Below are positions 36,619-45,382 of a stretch of DNA of 64,000 bases, one piece after another. This DNA is from Geothermovivens sp964644845. GTDB lineage: Bacteria; Zhuqueibacterota; Zhuqueibacteria; Oleimicrobiales; Geothermoviventaceae. The first letter of the stretch is position 1. Each line of letters begins with the position of its first letter. The stretch spans positions 1-64,000 of the forward strand of contig CAZXXS010000029.1 of NCBI GenBank assembly GCA_964644845.1, written 5' to 3'. The notes beneath the pieces were generated by a model. That model ran no database searches and was not told where the DNA came from. It saw nothing but the letters and a program-made list of their open reading frames with translations. The position numbers and the translations under genes were made by a program.

Positions 36619-37797
36619 TTGAACGGGCAGACTCGTAAGCCGGCGATTCTGGCGCTGGAGGACGGCCGTGTATTTCGGGGATGGAGTTTCGGCGCGGAGG
36701 GCGAGGCCTTCGGCGAAGTGATTTTCAACACCAGCATGACGGGCTACCAGGAGATTTTCACCGACCCGTCCTACCGGGGGCAACTGGTCGCGCTCACCTA
36801 CCCGCACATCGGCAACGTGGGGGTGAACGACCTGGATTTCGAGAGCATGAAACCGTTCCTCGCGGGGGTGATCGTTCGCGAGTACAGCAGGATCCACAGC
36901 AGCTGGCGGGCGCAGAAGGATCTCAGCACGTTTTTGCAGGAATACGGCATCCCCGCCATCGAAGGCATCGACACGCGTGCACTGACGCGTCACATTCGCG
37001 ATCGGGGGGCCATGACCGGTGTAATAAGCACGCGGGAATTGGATGCGGAGAAGGCCATCGCGCACGCTCGTGCGGCTCCCAAACTGGAGGGCCGTGACCT
37101 TGTGCGCGAAGTAACGCGCGAGAAGCCCATGGTTTGGCACCAGGGCATTCACCGGAGCTGGCTGCCTCTCGGGCTGGGACCTCAAGTGGAACGCAGGGAT
37201 CCGCTGCACATCATTGTTTACGATTTTGGGGTGAAGTACAACATCCTGAGGTCCCTCGCTCACCGCGGGTGTCGCCTGACCGTCGTACCAGCTCGCACGC
37301 CGGCCAAGGAGGTACTGGCGCAAGATCCAGATGGGATCTTCCTCTCCAACGGCCCGGGTGACCCGTTTGCAGTGAAATATGCCATTGAAACGACGAAGGA
37401 GCTGCTTGGCAGAGTACCGATGTTCGGCATTTGTCTGGGTCACCAAATCATGGCCCTTGCGCTGGGGGCCAAGACGTTCAAGATGAAGTTCGGCCACCAC
37501 GGTGCGAACCACCCCGTGAAGAACCTCAAGACGGGGTACGTTGAGATCACGGCCCAAAATCACGGTTTTGCAGTCGATATCGATTCTCTTGTGAAGCATG
37601 ACATCGAGGTTACACACCTGAACCTCAACGATCAAACGCTGGAAGGTTTCCGGCACAAAACGCTTCCGGTGTTCGCTGTGCAGTACCACCCGGAGGCTTC
37701 ACCCGGTCCGCACGATTCACAGTATTTGTTCGACGAGTTCGTGGTAATGGTGGAGACACATCGCAAAGCTACAGAACAGAGCGGAGCAAGAGCGTAG
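36619..37797 (+). CDS. carA: Carbamoyl-phosphate synthase small (glutaminase) subunit
   Basis: The product has 392 residues. CarA hydrolyses glutamine and passes ammonia to CarB for arginine and pyrimidine synthesis. The start is TTG 36619, with GGGAGG upstream. The N-terminal CPSase domain carries FNTSMTGYQEIFTDPSYRGQ. The class I glutamine amidotransferase domain (about 190-375) has the nucleophile in MFGICLGHQIMALALG and the His-Glu pair in YHPEASPGPHD. Its TAG stop shares one base with the GTG start of carB, so the two subunits are co-translated. Confidence 0.97.
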   Translation: MNGQTRKPAILALEDGRVFRGWSFGAEGEAFGEVIFNTSMTGYQEIFTDPSYRGQLVALTYPHIGNVGVNDLDFESMKPFLAGVIVREYSRIHSSWRAQKDLSTFLQEYGIPAIEGIDTRALTRHIRDRGAMTGVISTRELDAEKAIAHARAAPKLEGRDLVREVTREKPMVWHQGIHRSWLPLGLGPQVERRDPLHIIVYDFGVKYNILRSLAHRGCRLTVVPARTPAKEVLAQDPDGIFLSNGPGDPFAVKYAIETTKELLGRVPMFGICLGHQIMALALGAKTFKMKFGHHGANHPVKNLKTGYVEITAQNHGFAVDIDSLVKHDIEVTHLNLNDQTLEGFRHKTLPVFAVQYHPEASPGPHDSQYLFDEFVVMVETHRKATEQSGARA

Positions 37798-40700
37798 TGC
37801 CGAAGCGTACCGACATCCACAAGATTCTGATTATTGGGTCTGGTCCCATCGTGATTGGGCAGGCCTGCGAGTTCGACTACTCTGGCACCCAGGCGTGCCG
37901 GGCCCTCAAGCAGGAAGGCTACGAGGTCGTGCTGGTGAACAGCAACCCGGCAACGATCATGACGGATCCCGGGCTTGCGGACCGCACGTACGTCGAGCCG
38001 CTCACGCCCGAGTACGTGGAAATGGTGATCGAACGTGAGCGTCCAGACGCACTGTTGCCGACGATGGGCGGCCAAACCGGTCTGAATCTCGCCGTGGAGC
38101 TGGCCGAGCGGGGCGTACTGGACAAGTACGGTGTCGAGCTCATCGGGGCGAAGCTGGACGCGATTCGCAAGGCGGAGGACCGCGAGGCCTTCAAGGCGTC
38201 GATGGAACGCATCGGGCTGGAACTGCCGAAAGGCGGGTTTGCCCATTCGGTGGAAGAGGCGCTTGATGTCGTTCGGGACATCCCGTACCCAGTGATCATT
38301 CGGCCGTCGTTTACCCTCGGCGGTACTGGGGGCAGCATCGCGTACAATGTAGAAGAGTTCAAGGAACAGGTCGTCTGGGGGCTGCAAGCGTCGCCGATTT
38401 CGGAGGTGCTGATCGAGGAATCGGTGATCGGGTGGCGCGAGTTCGAGCTCGAAGTAATGCGGGATCTGAACGACAACGTGGTGATCGTGTGCCCGATCGA
38501 GAATGTTGATCCAATGGGAATCCACACCGGCGACAGCATCACCGTAGCGCCCGCGCAAACGCTTACAGACAAAGAATACCAGTTTCTGCGCGATGCTTCG
38601 ATTGCTGTGATTCGGGAAATCGGCGTTGAGACGGGTGGATCGAACATTCAGTTCGCAGTGAGTCCCCACGACGGCAGGGTCGTGGTCATCGAAATGAATC
38701 CTCGTGTGTCGAGGAGCTCGGCGCTGGCGTCGAAAGCAACGGGTTTCCCGATCGCAAAAATCGCAGCCAAGCTGGCAGTTGGGCTCACCCTTGACGAAAT
38801 TCCTAACGACATTACGCGCAAAACGCCTGCTTCCTTCGAGCCAACCATTGACTACGTAGTGGTCAAAATTCCGCGTTGGGACTTCGAAAAGTTCCCCGGA
38901 GCAGATCAGCGACTTGGGACCCAGATGAAATCCGTTGGCGAAGTAATGGCCATCGGACGTACGTTCAAAGAGGCCCTGGGGAAAGCGGTCCGGTCGCTGG
39001 AAATTGACCGCTACGGTCTTGAAGACCTCAAGGATCTGTTGGAAGGTCGCCATCTGAACGGCTTCTACGACATCGGCGAGATTCTCGAGCAACTACGTGA
39101 CAAACTGCGCCGCCCGTCCGCTGATCGGCTGTTCTGGGTGGGCTCCGCGTTGAGGGCGGGGATTCGGAAAGAAGAAGTCTCAGAGCTGAGCGGCATCGAT
39201 CCCTGGTTTGTGGATCAAATTGATCAGGTGATTGGCCTTGAACACGAGATCAGTGAATTTGGCCGACAGCACCCGGGCGAGAGGTTGCCAAAAGCGCTGT
39301 TGGAGAATGCCAAGCGGTCCGGAATTGCCGACCGGAGAATTGCTGAACTCATCGGCGGGGATGAGCTAACCGTCCGCAGGTGGCGGAAGGAGTACGGCTT
39401 GAGCGCTGTGTACAAGACGGTGGACACGTGCGCGGCCGAGTTCGAGAGCTACACGCCGTACTCATACTCCACTTACGAGGAGGAGACGGAAGTTGAGCGC
39501 AGTTCAAAGCGGAAAATGGTCATTCTCGGTAGCGGGCCCAACCGGATCGGGCAGGGCATTGAATTTGACTACTGCTGTGTACACGCAGTTTTTGCCCTGA
39601 AGGAAGAAGGCTACGAAACGATCATGATCAACTGCAATCCGGAAACGGTTAGCACTGACTACGACGTGGCTGACAAGCTGTACTTCGAGCCACTTTCACT
39701 TGAAGACGTACTTGAGGTGATCGAGACAGAGAAACCGGATGGCGTGATTGTGCAATTCGGTGGTCAAACACCGTTGAAGCTGGCTCTGCCCCTGGAACGG
39801 CTTGGTGTGCCAATTGTCGGTACGTCTCCGGATTCAATCGATCTCGCCGAAGATCGTCAGCGTTTCGGCACGTTGCTGCGTAAACTTGGACTGCGCATGC
39901 CGGAGTGGGGAACCGCAATGTCCGAGGAGGAAGCGGAGGAGGTTGCAGCGCGGATCGGGTATCCGGTCCTGGTGCGACCATCCTACGTGCTGGGGGGACG
40001 TGCCATGGAAATCGTGTACGACCGGACGAGTTTGCTGAATTACGTGCGGAAGGCGGTGTACGTCTCTCCCGATCATCCCATTTTGATCGACCGTTTTCTG
40101 GAAGACGCGTTCGAAGTGGATGTGGACGCGGTGAGCGATGGCAAAAACGTTGTGATTGGCGGAATTATGCAGCACATTGAGGAAGCGGGCATCCATTCCG
40201 GGGACAGCTCCTGCGTGCTGCCGTCGTACATGATTTCGGAGGAGCATCTGACGGAAATTCGCGACTGGACGCGTCGGTTGGCGAGAGCCCTGAAAGTGGT
40301 GGGTCTGCTGAACGTGCAGTACGCGATCAAGGACGACCTGCTGTACGTGCTTGAGGTAAATCCGAGAGCGTCCAGGACGGTCCCGTTCGTGAGTAAGGCT
40401 ACCGGCGTGCCGCTCGCGAAAATTGCAACCAAGGTAATGGCTGGCCACAGTCTGGAGGAACTGGGACTGACCGAGGACATCGAGACACGGCAGTACTCCG
40501 TCAAAACGCCGGTCTTCCCGTTCGCGAAGTTTCCGGGTGTGCGCAACTACCTGGGGCCGGAAATGAAGTCGACTGGCGAGGTCATGGGTCTTGCAGAATC
40601 CTTCGGACTTGCTTTCGCGAAAGCGCAGTTGGCGGCCGGCACAAAGCTTCCTCTGTCCGGCAACGTGTTTGTGTCGGTCAACGACAACGACAAACAGAAG

Positions 40701-41105
40701 GTCATCCCGATTGCGCGCTCGCTGGCAGAGCTGGGATTCGGAATCCTGGCGACGCGGGGGACCTACAAAGCGCTACGCGCTGCGGGCGTGGAAGCGCGAA
40801 TGGTGTACAAGGTCAACGAGGATCGCCCGAACGTTGTGGACCACATCATCAACGGGGACATTCAGCTGATCATCAACACCCCGTTGGGGAAGACATCTCG
40901 GTACGACGAGTACGCAATGGGACGTGCGGCGATCCTCTACGGTGTTCCCATGTTGACGACGCTTTCGGCTTCTGCCGCTGCTGTAGAAGCCATTCGAAAG
41001 CTCCGCGAGGGGAACGGCGGGGTACGAAGCCTGCAGGAATACTACGAGAGGGATTCGCTGGTTCAGCACGCCGCAGGAAGTGGAGGGAGTACGGAGTCGG
41101 ATTGA
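37797..41105 (+). CDS. carB: Carbamoyl-phosphate synthase large subunit
   Basis: This 1102-residue enzyme forms carbamoyl phosphate from bicarbonate, ammonia and two ATP. The start is GTG 37797. Two ATP-grasp halves are visible: the first begins KILIIGSGPIVIGQACEFDY and has RPSFTLGGTGGS; the second begins MVILGSGPNRIGQGIEFDYC and has RPSYVLGGRAMEIVY. Between them is the oligomerisation domain (about 410-555). The C-terminal MGS-like domain (about 940-1070) with VIPIARSLAELGFGILATRG is the usual allosteric site. Length and motifs are complete. It forms an operon with carA. No pyrR site or arginine operator was recognised upstream. Confidence 0.98.
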   Translation: MPKRTDIHKILIIGSGPIVIGQACEFDYSGTQACRALKQEGYEVVLVNSNPATIMTDPGLADRTYVEPLTPEYVEMVIERERPDALLPTMGGQTGLNLAVELAERGVLDKYGVELIGAKLDAIRKAEDREAFKASMERIGLELPKGGFAHSVEEALDVVRDIPYPVIIRPSFTLGGTGGSIAYNVEEFKEQVVWGLQASPISEVLIEESVIGWREFELEVMRDLNDNVVIVCPIENVDPMGIHTGDSITVAPAQTLTDKEYQFLRDASIAVIREIGVETGGSNIQFAVSPHDGRVVVIEMNPRVSRSSALASKATGFPIAKIAAKLAVGLTLDEIPNDITRKTPASFEPTIDYVVVKIPRWDFEKFPGADQRLGTQMKSVGEVMAIGRTFKEALGKAVRSLEIDRYGLEDLKDLLEGRHLNGFYDIGEILEQLRDKLRRPSADRLFWVGSALRAGIRKEEVSELSGIDPWFVDQIDQVIGLEHEISEFGRQHPGERLPKALLENAKRSGIADRRIAELIGGDELTVRRWRKEYGLSAVYKTVDTCAAEFESYTPYSYSTYEEETEVERSSKRKMVILGSGPNRIGQGIEFDYCCVHAVFALKEEGYETIMINCNPETVSTDYDVADKLYFEPLSLEDVLEVIETEKPDGVIVQFGGQTPLKLALPLERLGVPIVGTSPDSIDLAEDRQRFGTLLRKLGLRMPEWGTAMSEEEAEEVAARIGYPVLVRPSYVLGGRAMEIVYDRTSLLNYVRKAVYVSPDHPILIDRFLEDAFEVDVDAVSDGKNVVIGGIMQHIEEAGIHSGDSSCVLPSYMISEEHLTEIRDWTRRLARALKVVGLLNVQYAIKDDLLYVLEVNPRASRTVPFVSKATGVPLAKIATKVMAGHSLEELGLTEDIETRQYSVKTPVFPFAKFPGVRNYLGPEMKSTGEVMGLAESFGLAFAKAQLAAGTKLPLSGNVFVSVNDNDKQKVIPIARSLAELGFGILATRGTYKALRAAGVEARMVYKVNEDRPNVVDHIINGDIQLIINTPLGKTSRYDEYAMGRAAILYGVPMLTTLSASAAAVEAIRKLREGNGGVRSLQEYYERDSLVQHAAGSGGSTESD

Positions 41106-41509
41106 GCATTGAGCTCGACGGTTGAGGCAACGGGGTGGAAGGGACGCAAGGACAGGAACCGTGAGCCCGACAGACACGAATCTCCGTCTGGCAAAGGCGG
41201 TGACAGGGCTACTGACGCACTTTTTGAGGAAAGCGGCTGACGGGTGAGATGGCGTCGCAGCTACGTCTGGACGGGGGAGGAAAACGGGGGAACCTGTCGG
41301 TAAGCTGAGTAGCGAAAAGCCGAAGGCTGTAGGCAGGTGGCGAAGCGGCTCGAGTTGAGATCGCTGAAGTGCGGCGTTTGCCGTGGTAGCTGCTTCGAAT
41401 CAGCGGCGAATGTGTTTTCCTTGCGGCCGTAGGAGCGAAGGCGCCACTTCCTTTCTCCGCCACAACCGTGTTCTACGCATCCGGTGTACGCTCTCAGCGA
41501 AGGAGCCGT
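41106..41509. other. Spacer after carB (404 bp)
   Basis: This lies between the convergent carB and the small lipoprotein gene. There is no clear terminator and no credible gene. Confidence 0.45.
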
Positions 41510-41959
41510 TTAGTTTCTCCGGCCGGGGTGCGGCGTTTTTGGGCGTGGCAAAATGCTTTGAGGACCAGAGGGAAGTTGCTTCCGTAGCAAACCTTCGGGG
41601 GATTTCTGCGTCGAAGCCTTGGAAGGCTGATTTTCTCCGCGAGACTGAAGGGCGGAATCGACGACAGCGAGAGTCTTTCTGGTAACAAGGAGCCAGGAGG
41701 CGGGATCGCTGGCGTAGTCGGCAAGCAGATGGCCGAAGCTTTCGCGATCCAAATTGTGCACGCGGAGCAGAGAATCCTGAGCGGCAAACACGGACGAATC
41801 CGACGTGCCTTGTGTAGCAGCTGTCAGAACCAGACGGGCGTAGAGATCAGCGAATTGGGCTGGGGGTATTTTTCGCGAAGGCGATTTGCCGCAGAATGTG
41901 AGGAGAAGGACCAAGCAGACGCAGGTTAGCAGAGACAGACGTGTGTTTTGGACCCGCAT
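41510..41959 (-). CDS. Small lipoprotein, DUF4296-like
   Basis: The product has 149 residues. ATG 41959 (MRVQNTRLSLLTCVCL) opens a lipoprotein signal with lipobox LLTFC near residue 22 and has GGAGCAG upstream. The mature part has an IPPAQFADLYARLVLTAA helix, then HNLDRESFGHLLADYASDP and a VVDSALQ helix. This pattern (short helix, dispersed Asp/Tyr, then 'ky-i-...F...l.yY..dP') resembles the DUF4296 lipoproteins of Bacteroidota. The C-terminal 45 residues are polar and Pro/Lys-rich. It is divergent from the TPR gene, with a 92-base gap. Function is unknown. Confidence 0.62.
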   Translation of the reverse strand: MRVQNTRLSLLTCVCLVLLLTFCGKSPSRKIPPAQFADLYARLVLTAATQGTSDSSVFAAQDSLLRVHNLDRESFGHLLADYASDPASWLLVTRKTLAVVDSALQSRGENQPSKASTQKSPEGLLRKQLPSGPQSILPRPKTPHPGRRN

Positions 41960-42051
41960 CACTTGCTGCTCCGTCAGTTCAGTGCCAAACGGTTCGTCGA
42001 TCCTTGAAGACATTTGCGCCGCCGAGAAGAAAGTAAGGAGAAGTGGTAACG

Positions 42052-43572
42052 ATGGCAAGCAAAGATTTCTCGGTTGAGTTTGATCCCAGGCTTTTGCTCG
42101 GTCTCGATGCAGATGCGCTCAAGCTGCAGGACCCAGCATCGCTGCAGGAGCAAACGATTCGCGCGATCGAGAAGCGGTACGGCCCATCTCAGGGGAAGAT
42201 CACGGTGGAGTTGTTGCCTTCCGGGCGATTGCTGGTAGTTTACAAGCCAACACGAATAGATGACCGCGCCGAGCAGCTACACCGTCGGGGAATTACTGCG
42301 GCCAAGCGGAAGGACCTGAAACAAGCGATCCACGACTGGACAGCGGCGGCCCAGCTGAATCCGTCCGAACCGAAGTACTTTTTTCACGCCGGCGTCGGCT
42401 ACTTCGAGATCGGCGATTACGAAAAAGCGGCCACCAATCTGCTGCAAACCATCGACCTTTGTTCATTTCATCACAAGGCGCTGCTTGTCCTGGGCACGCT
42501 TTACCTGAAACTTCGCAAGCTCGACAAAGCTGAGAGATTCCTTGAAGCTTCAGTTGAAATAGCTCCGAACAACGCTCTCGGACACCTGAACCTTGGGGCG
42601 GTCTACAGCGTGGAGCGTAAGTACGAACAGGGGATCAAGGAATTTGAAAAAGCAATTCGGCTCGCCCCTGATGATCCGAGACCGTACCTTGGTCTTGCCA
42701 AAGTACATTCGCTGCTTGGTCAGACCGAACGCGCGGAGTACTACTACCGGCAGGTGATCAAGCTGGATAAAGCTGGGATCCTTCGGCAGCAGGCGCAGCA
42801 CAACATGGCCAGCATTCGCGCAGAGCGAGGACCAACGCAGGAAGAGATGGCCGCGCTGCGACGTGCCGTGGCGGCGACAGAGGCTGCGGACAGAGCGCAG
42901 ACGACGGCAGGAAAAGAAGTTGGTCCCGGCGCGGAGGGCACCGAGGAGGCGGGGGGCTGGCCGGCCGATCCCGGCCGTTTTCAGGGTAGCGATCCGGACA
43001 CTCTGTTTGCAAGTGGCTACCACGCCTACCTCAATCTGGACTACGTGGCGGCTGCGGACTTTTACGCGGGGTACGCTGCGTTGCGCCCCGCTGATGCCGC
43101 AGGTTGGTACGCGCTCGGTGAGGCTCTTCTGAGAAGAGGTGATCTGGTAGGAGCTGCAAGAGCGTTCCGGAAGGCTGTGGAGGTAGACGAGCAGCCAACG
43201 TTCCTGAAGCAACTCGGGCTGGTCAAGCTTTTGCAAGGCGATTTTGCCACGGCAAAAGCGACACTGAGCCGGGCCCGCGAACTTGGCAAGCGGGATTCGG
43301 TGACGAGTTACTTGTACGGTCGCTGTTTAACGGCCGAAGGCAACTTCGCGGACGCCATCATTGCGCTGGAACAGGCGATCCGATCGAACAGGAACAACCT
43401 GGCGGCGCGTCTGGAACTGTCGAAAGCCCTGCTCGAAAACGATGAGCTGGACCTTGCTTTGCAGCGTCTGGACGAGCTCCTGACAATCCCGGTTGACTCG
43501 CCAGTGAAAGACGAAGCCGCGGTTCTGCGCGATCAGATTTTGGCCAAGAAAGAAAGACAACGTCCGTTTTGA
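42052..43572 (+). CDS. Cytoplasmic TPR-repeat protein
   Basis: The product has 506 residues with no signal peptide. ATG 42052 is preceded by AAGGAG at a spacing of 11; the in-frame GTG 42043 is too close to that site. After an N-terminal segment of about 80 residues (DFSVEFDPRLLLGLDADAL), tetratricopeptide repeats run at about 85-260 (AGVGYFEIGDYEKAATNLLQ; NLGAVYSVERKYEQGIKEFE; GLAKVHSLLGQTERAEYYYR). An Ala/Glu/Gly-rich linker (about 265-315) precedes a second TPR block (about 325-490; ALGEALLRRGDLVGAARAFR). It is probably a protein-interaction scaffold; the partner is unknown. The gene is divergent from the small lipoprotein. Confidence 0.88.
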   Translation: MASKDFSVEFDPRLLLGLDADALKLQDPASLQEQTIRAIEKRYGPSQGKITVELLPSGRLLVVYKPTRIDDRAEQLHRRGITAAKRKDLKQAIHDWTAAAQLNPSEPKYFFHAGVGYFEIGDYEKAATNLLQTIDLCSFHHKALLVLGTLYLKLRKLDKAERFLEASVEIAPNNALGHLNLGAVYSVERKYEQGIKEFEKAIRLAPDDPRPYLGLAKVHSLLGQTERAEYYYRQVIKLDKAGILRQQAQHNMASIRAERGPTQEEMAALRRAVAATEAADRAQTTAGKEVGPGAEGTEEAGGWPADPGRFQGSDPDTLFASGYHAYLNLDYVAAADFYAGYAALRPADAAGWYALGEALLRRGDLVGAARAFRKAVEVDEQPTFLKQLGLVKLLQGDFATAKATLSRARELGKRDSVTSYLYGRCLTAEGNFADAIIALEQAIRSNRNNLAARLELSKALLENDELDLALQRLDELLTIPVDSPVKDEAAVLRDQILAKKERQRPF

Positions 43573-43924
43573 CCGTGGAGGGGGATTCGCGGGAAACTTG
43601 GCAAGACTTCGGTTGCTCAAGCGATTGTGGGGCTGCTGAACTGGATTGGCCGCGGAGTTCGAATGTTTCTGTTTTGCCGGGCGGGATACGCCTCCGCGGA
43701 CACAACCTGGTTTTGAAAATCGACTTGGAGTGTTAGTTTCCACGGCGGGCGAAATGAACGCAATGCCGAACGCTGTTCTTGAGAAATCCTGGTAGCACGG
43801 CCCGGATGGCGATGGTTGTCCCTTTGAGGGTTTGGACAATCCGTTACGGAGCGTGGAGCTCTTGCAAACAGACGAGCCTTCTTTCTAGGGAAGACACTTG
43901 AGAAGCTGAGCATGTGGAGGTGCG
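43573..43924. other. Spacer (352 bp) between the TPR protein and nucleotidyltransferase genes
   Basis: No supported gene, promoter or RNA was seen. A TGGAGG ribosome binding site for the next gene lies at its right end. Confidence 0.45.
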
Positions 43925-45088
43925 ATGCAAGCTGTTCTGATGGCAGCCGGGAAGAGTACACGGACGTATCCGTTGACGCTCGAACGACCGAAACCGCTGC
44001 TTCCGTTGGTAGGAAAGACTCTTTTGGAGCGTAATCTGGACGAAATGGTTGGCCTGGTGGATGAAGTTGTGATTGTGGTGGGGTACCGGGCCGACATGAT
44101 TCGGGATGAAATGGGGGAGGAGTACCGTGGGATCAAGGTGACGTACGCCGAGCAGCGAGAGCAACTTGGCACTGGACACGCCGTTTTGCAGGCCAGACCG
44201 TTCATTCGGGGACCCTTTCTCGCGTTGAATGGCGACGATCTCTACCAGCGGGTGGATCTCGAGCGTCTGGCGAAATACGATTATGCCGCGCTGGTGCGGG
44301 AAGTTCCCGATCCGAGTCTCTACGGGGTCTGTAAGACCGACGCAGAAGGTCGCATTGTTGACCTCATCGAGAAACCGAAGACCTTCGTTGGAAATCTGGC
44401 CAATGTGGGTTGTTACAAGTTGCAGCCGGAATTCTTCGATGTTCTGGAAAACACACCGCTCAGCGAGAGGGGTGAGATCGAGATCACGAGTGCGGTTGTC
44501 GCGGTTGCTCAGATGCGCCCGTTCTTCGTCGTTGAAATGAAGGGCTACTGGCTGCCGACGGGCTACGCGTGGGATCTCCTCAAACACGCTCGGTTTCTTT
44601 TGGAAAAAGGGTACAACGTTGGAGAAACGGTTCACGGGAAACTCGATGGGGTTCAGGTAGAACCGCCGGCTTATGTTGCAGCCGGGGCAAAAGTCGACCC
44701 GGGCGCTGTGATTGGGCCTTACACAGTTGTTGAAAGTGGCGCAAGGATTGAACGGAATGCCGTGGTTCGAGAGAGCCTCGTGTTCGGCGGCGCGGTGGTG
44801 CGCGAGGATGCCCGCGTGTACGCGTCCGTGGTGGGGTCGGATGCCTTGCTGCAGGCGCGAGCCTTGTTGGCACACGAGCCGCTTGAAGGCGGCAATGTTG
44901 TCTCAGTGGCTAAGGGCAAGCCGGTAGACACAGGGTTAGCCAGGCTCGGCGCTGTTGTGGGCGATCGGGCGGTCATCGGCGCGGGCGCAACGTTGAGTCC
45001 CGGCGTTAAGATCTGGCCCGGCGAAAAAGTCGGCCACGGAAAGGCTGTCAGTCGGGATTTGATGTGGCCAGGATTCGTGTGGTCCTGA
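43925..45088 (+). CDS. Sugar-phosphate nucleotidyltransferase with left-handed beta-helix domain (GlmU-like)
   Basis: The product has 387 residues. The N-terminal nucleotidyltransferase domain (about 1-235) has the NTP loop AAGKSTRTYPLTLERPKPLL, QLGTGHAVLQA, the metal-site LNGDDLY and EKPKTFVGNLANVG. The C-terminal part (about 240-385) has hexapeptide repeats of a left-handed beta-helix (PPAYVAAGAKVDPGAVIGP, VIGAGATLSPGVKI). The architecture matches the bifunctional GlmU-like/archaeal-type sugar-1-phosphate nucleotidyltransferases rather than plain RmlA. Sugar specificity (GlcNAc-1-P or glucose-1-P) cannot be read from sequence alone. ATG 43925 follows GTGGAGG. A perfect stem GTCCTGAC/GTCAGGAC overlaps the stop (45082-45106) but has no T run. 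Confidence 0.88.
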   Translation: MQAVLMAAGKSTRTYPLTLERPKPLLPLVGKTLLERNLDEMVGLVDEVVIVVGYRADMIRDEMGEEYRGIKVTYAEQREQLGTGHAVLQARPFIRGPFLALNGDDLYQRVDLERLAKYDYAALVREVPDPSLYGVCKTDAEGRIVDLIEKPKTFVGNLANVGCYKLQPEFFDVLENTPLSERGEIEITSAVVAVAQMRPFFVVEMKGYWLPTGYAWDLLKHARFLLEKGYNVGETVHGKLDGVQVEPPAYVAAGAKVDPGAVIGPYTVVESGARIERNAVVRESLVFGGAVVREDARVYASVVGSDALLQARALLAHEPLEGGNVVSVAKGKPVDTGLARLGAVVGDRAVIGAGATLSPGVKIWPGEKVGHGKAVSRDLMWPGFVWS

Positions 45089-45382
45089 CAGTGAGCGCGT
45101 CAGGACACTCCAGACGTACAGGACGTACAGGGAAAATCGAGACGGCTTTTTCAAACTGCTCGTTGCTTTTGTAGGTGCTGGAAGGCCTTTGCGGGGAGGG
45201 TAAAAGCTGTGGAGAGCGAAAGTAACATAACGTATCTTATGCGCCACAAACCATGGCCCAGGATGTCCCGCGGTAACGCTCTGCACCGCGTCTTCAAGCG
45301 CCGTCGTGTGTTCTTTGTGCCCAGATCGGCGGTGCGGGCATCTAACTACAGGAAGGCCAAATCAGATCGGTTCACAGCACAG

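Noticed and set aside
37632..39092. 486-codon open frame antisense to carA/carB
   Set aside because: It is opposite fully conserved carB sequence; its composition is typical of antisense frames.
43844..44875. 343-codon open frame antisense to the nucleotidyltransferase gene
   Set aside because: The sense strand has all catalytic motifs; the antisense product has none.
45082..45106. Perfect GTCCTGAC/GTCAGGAC stem at the end of the nucleotidyltransferase gene as a terminator
   Set aside because: There is no T run on either strand, so it is not called as an intrinsic terminator.
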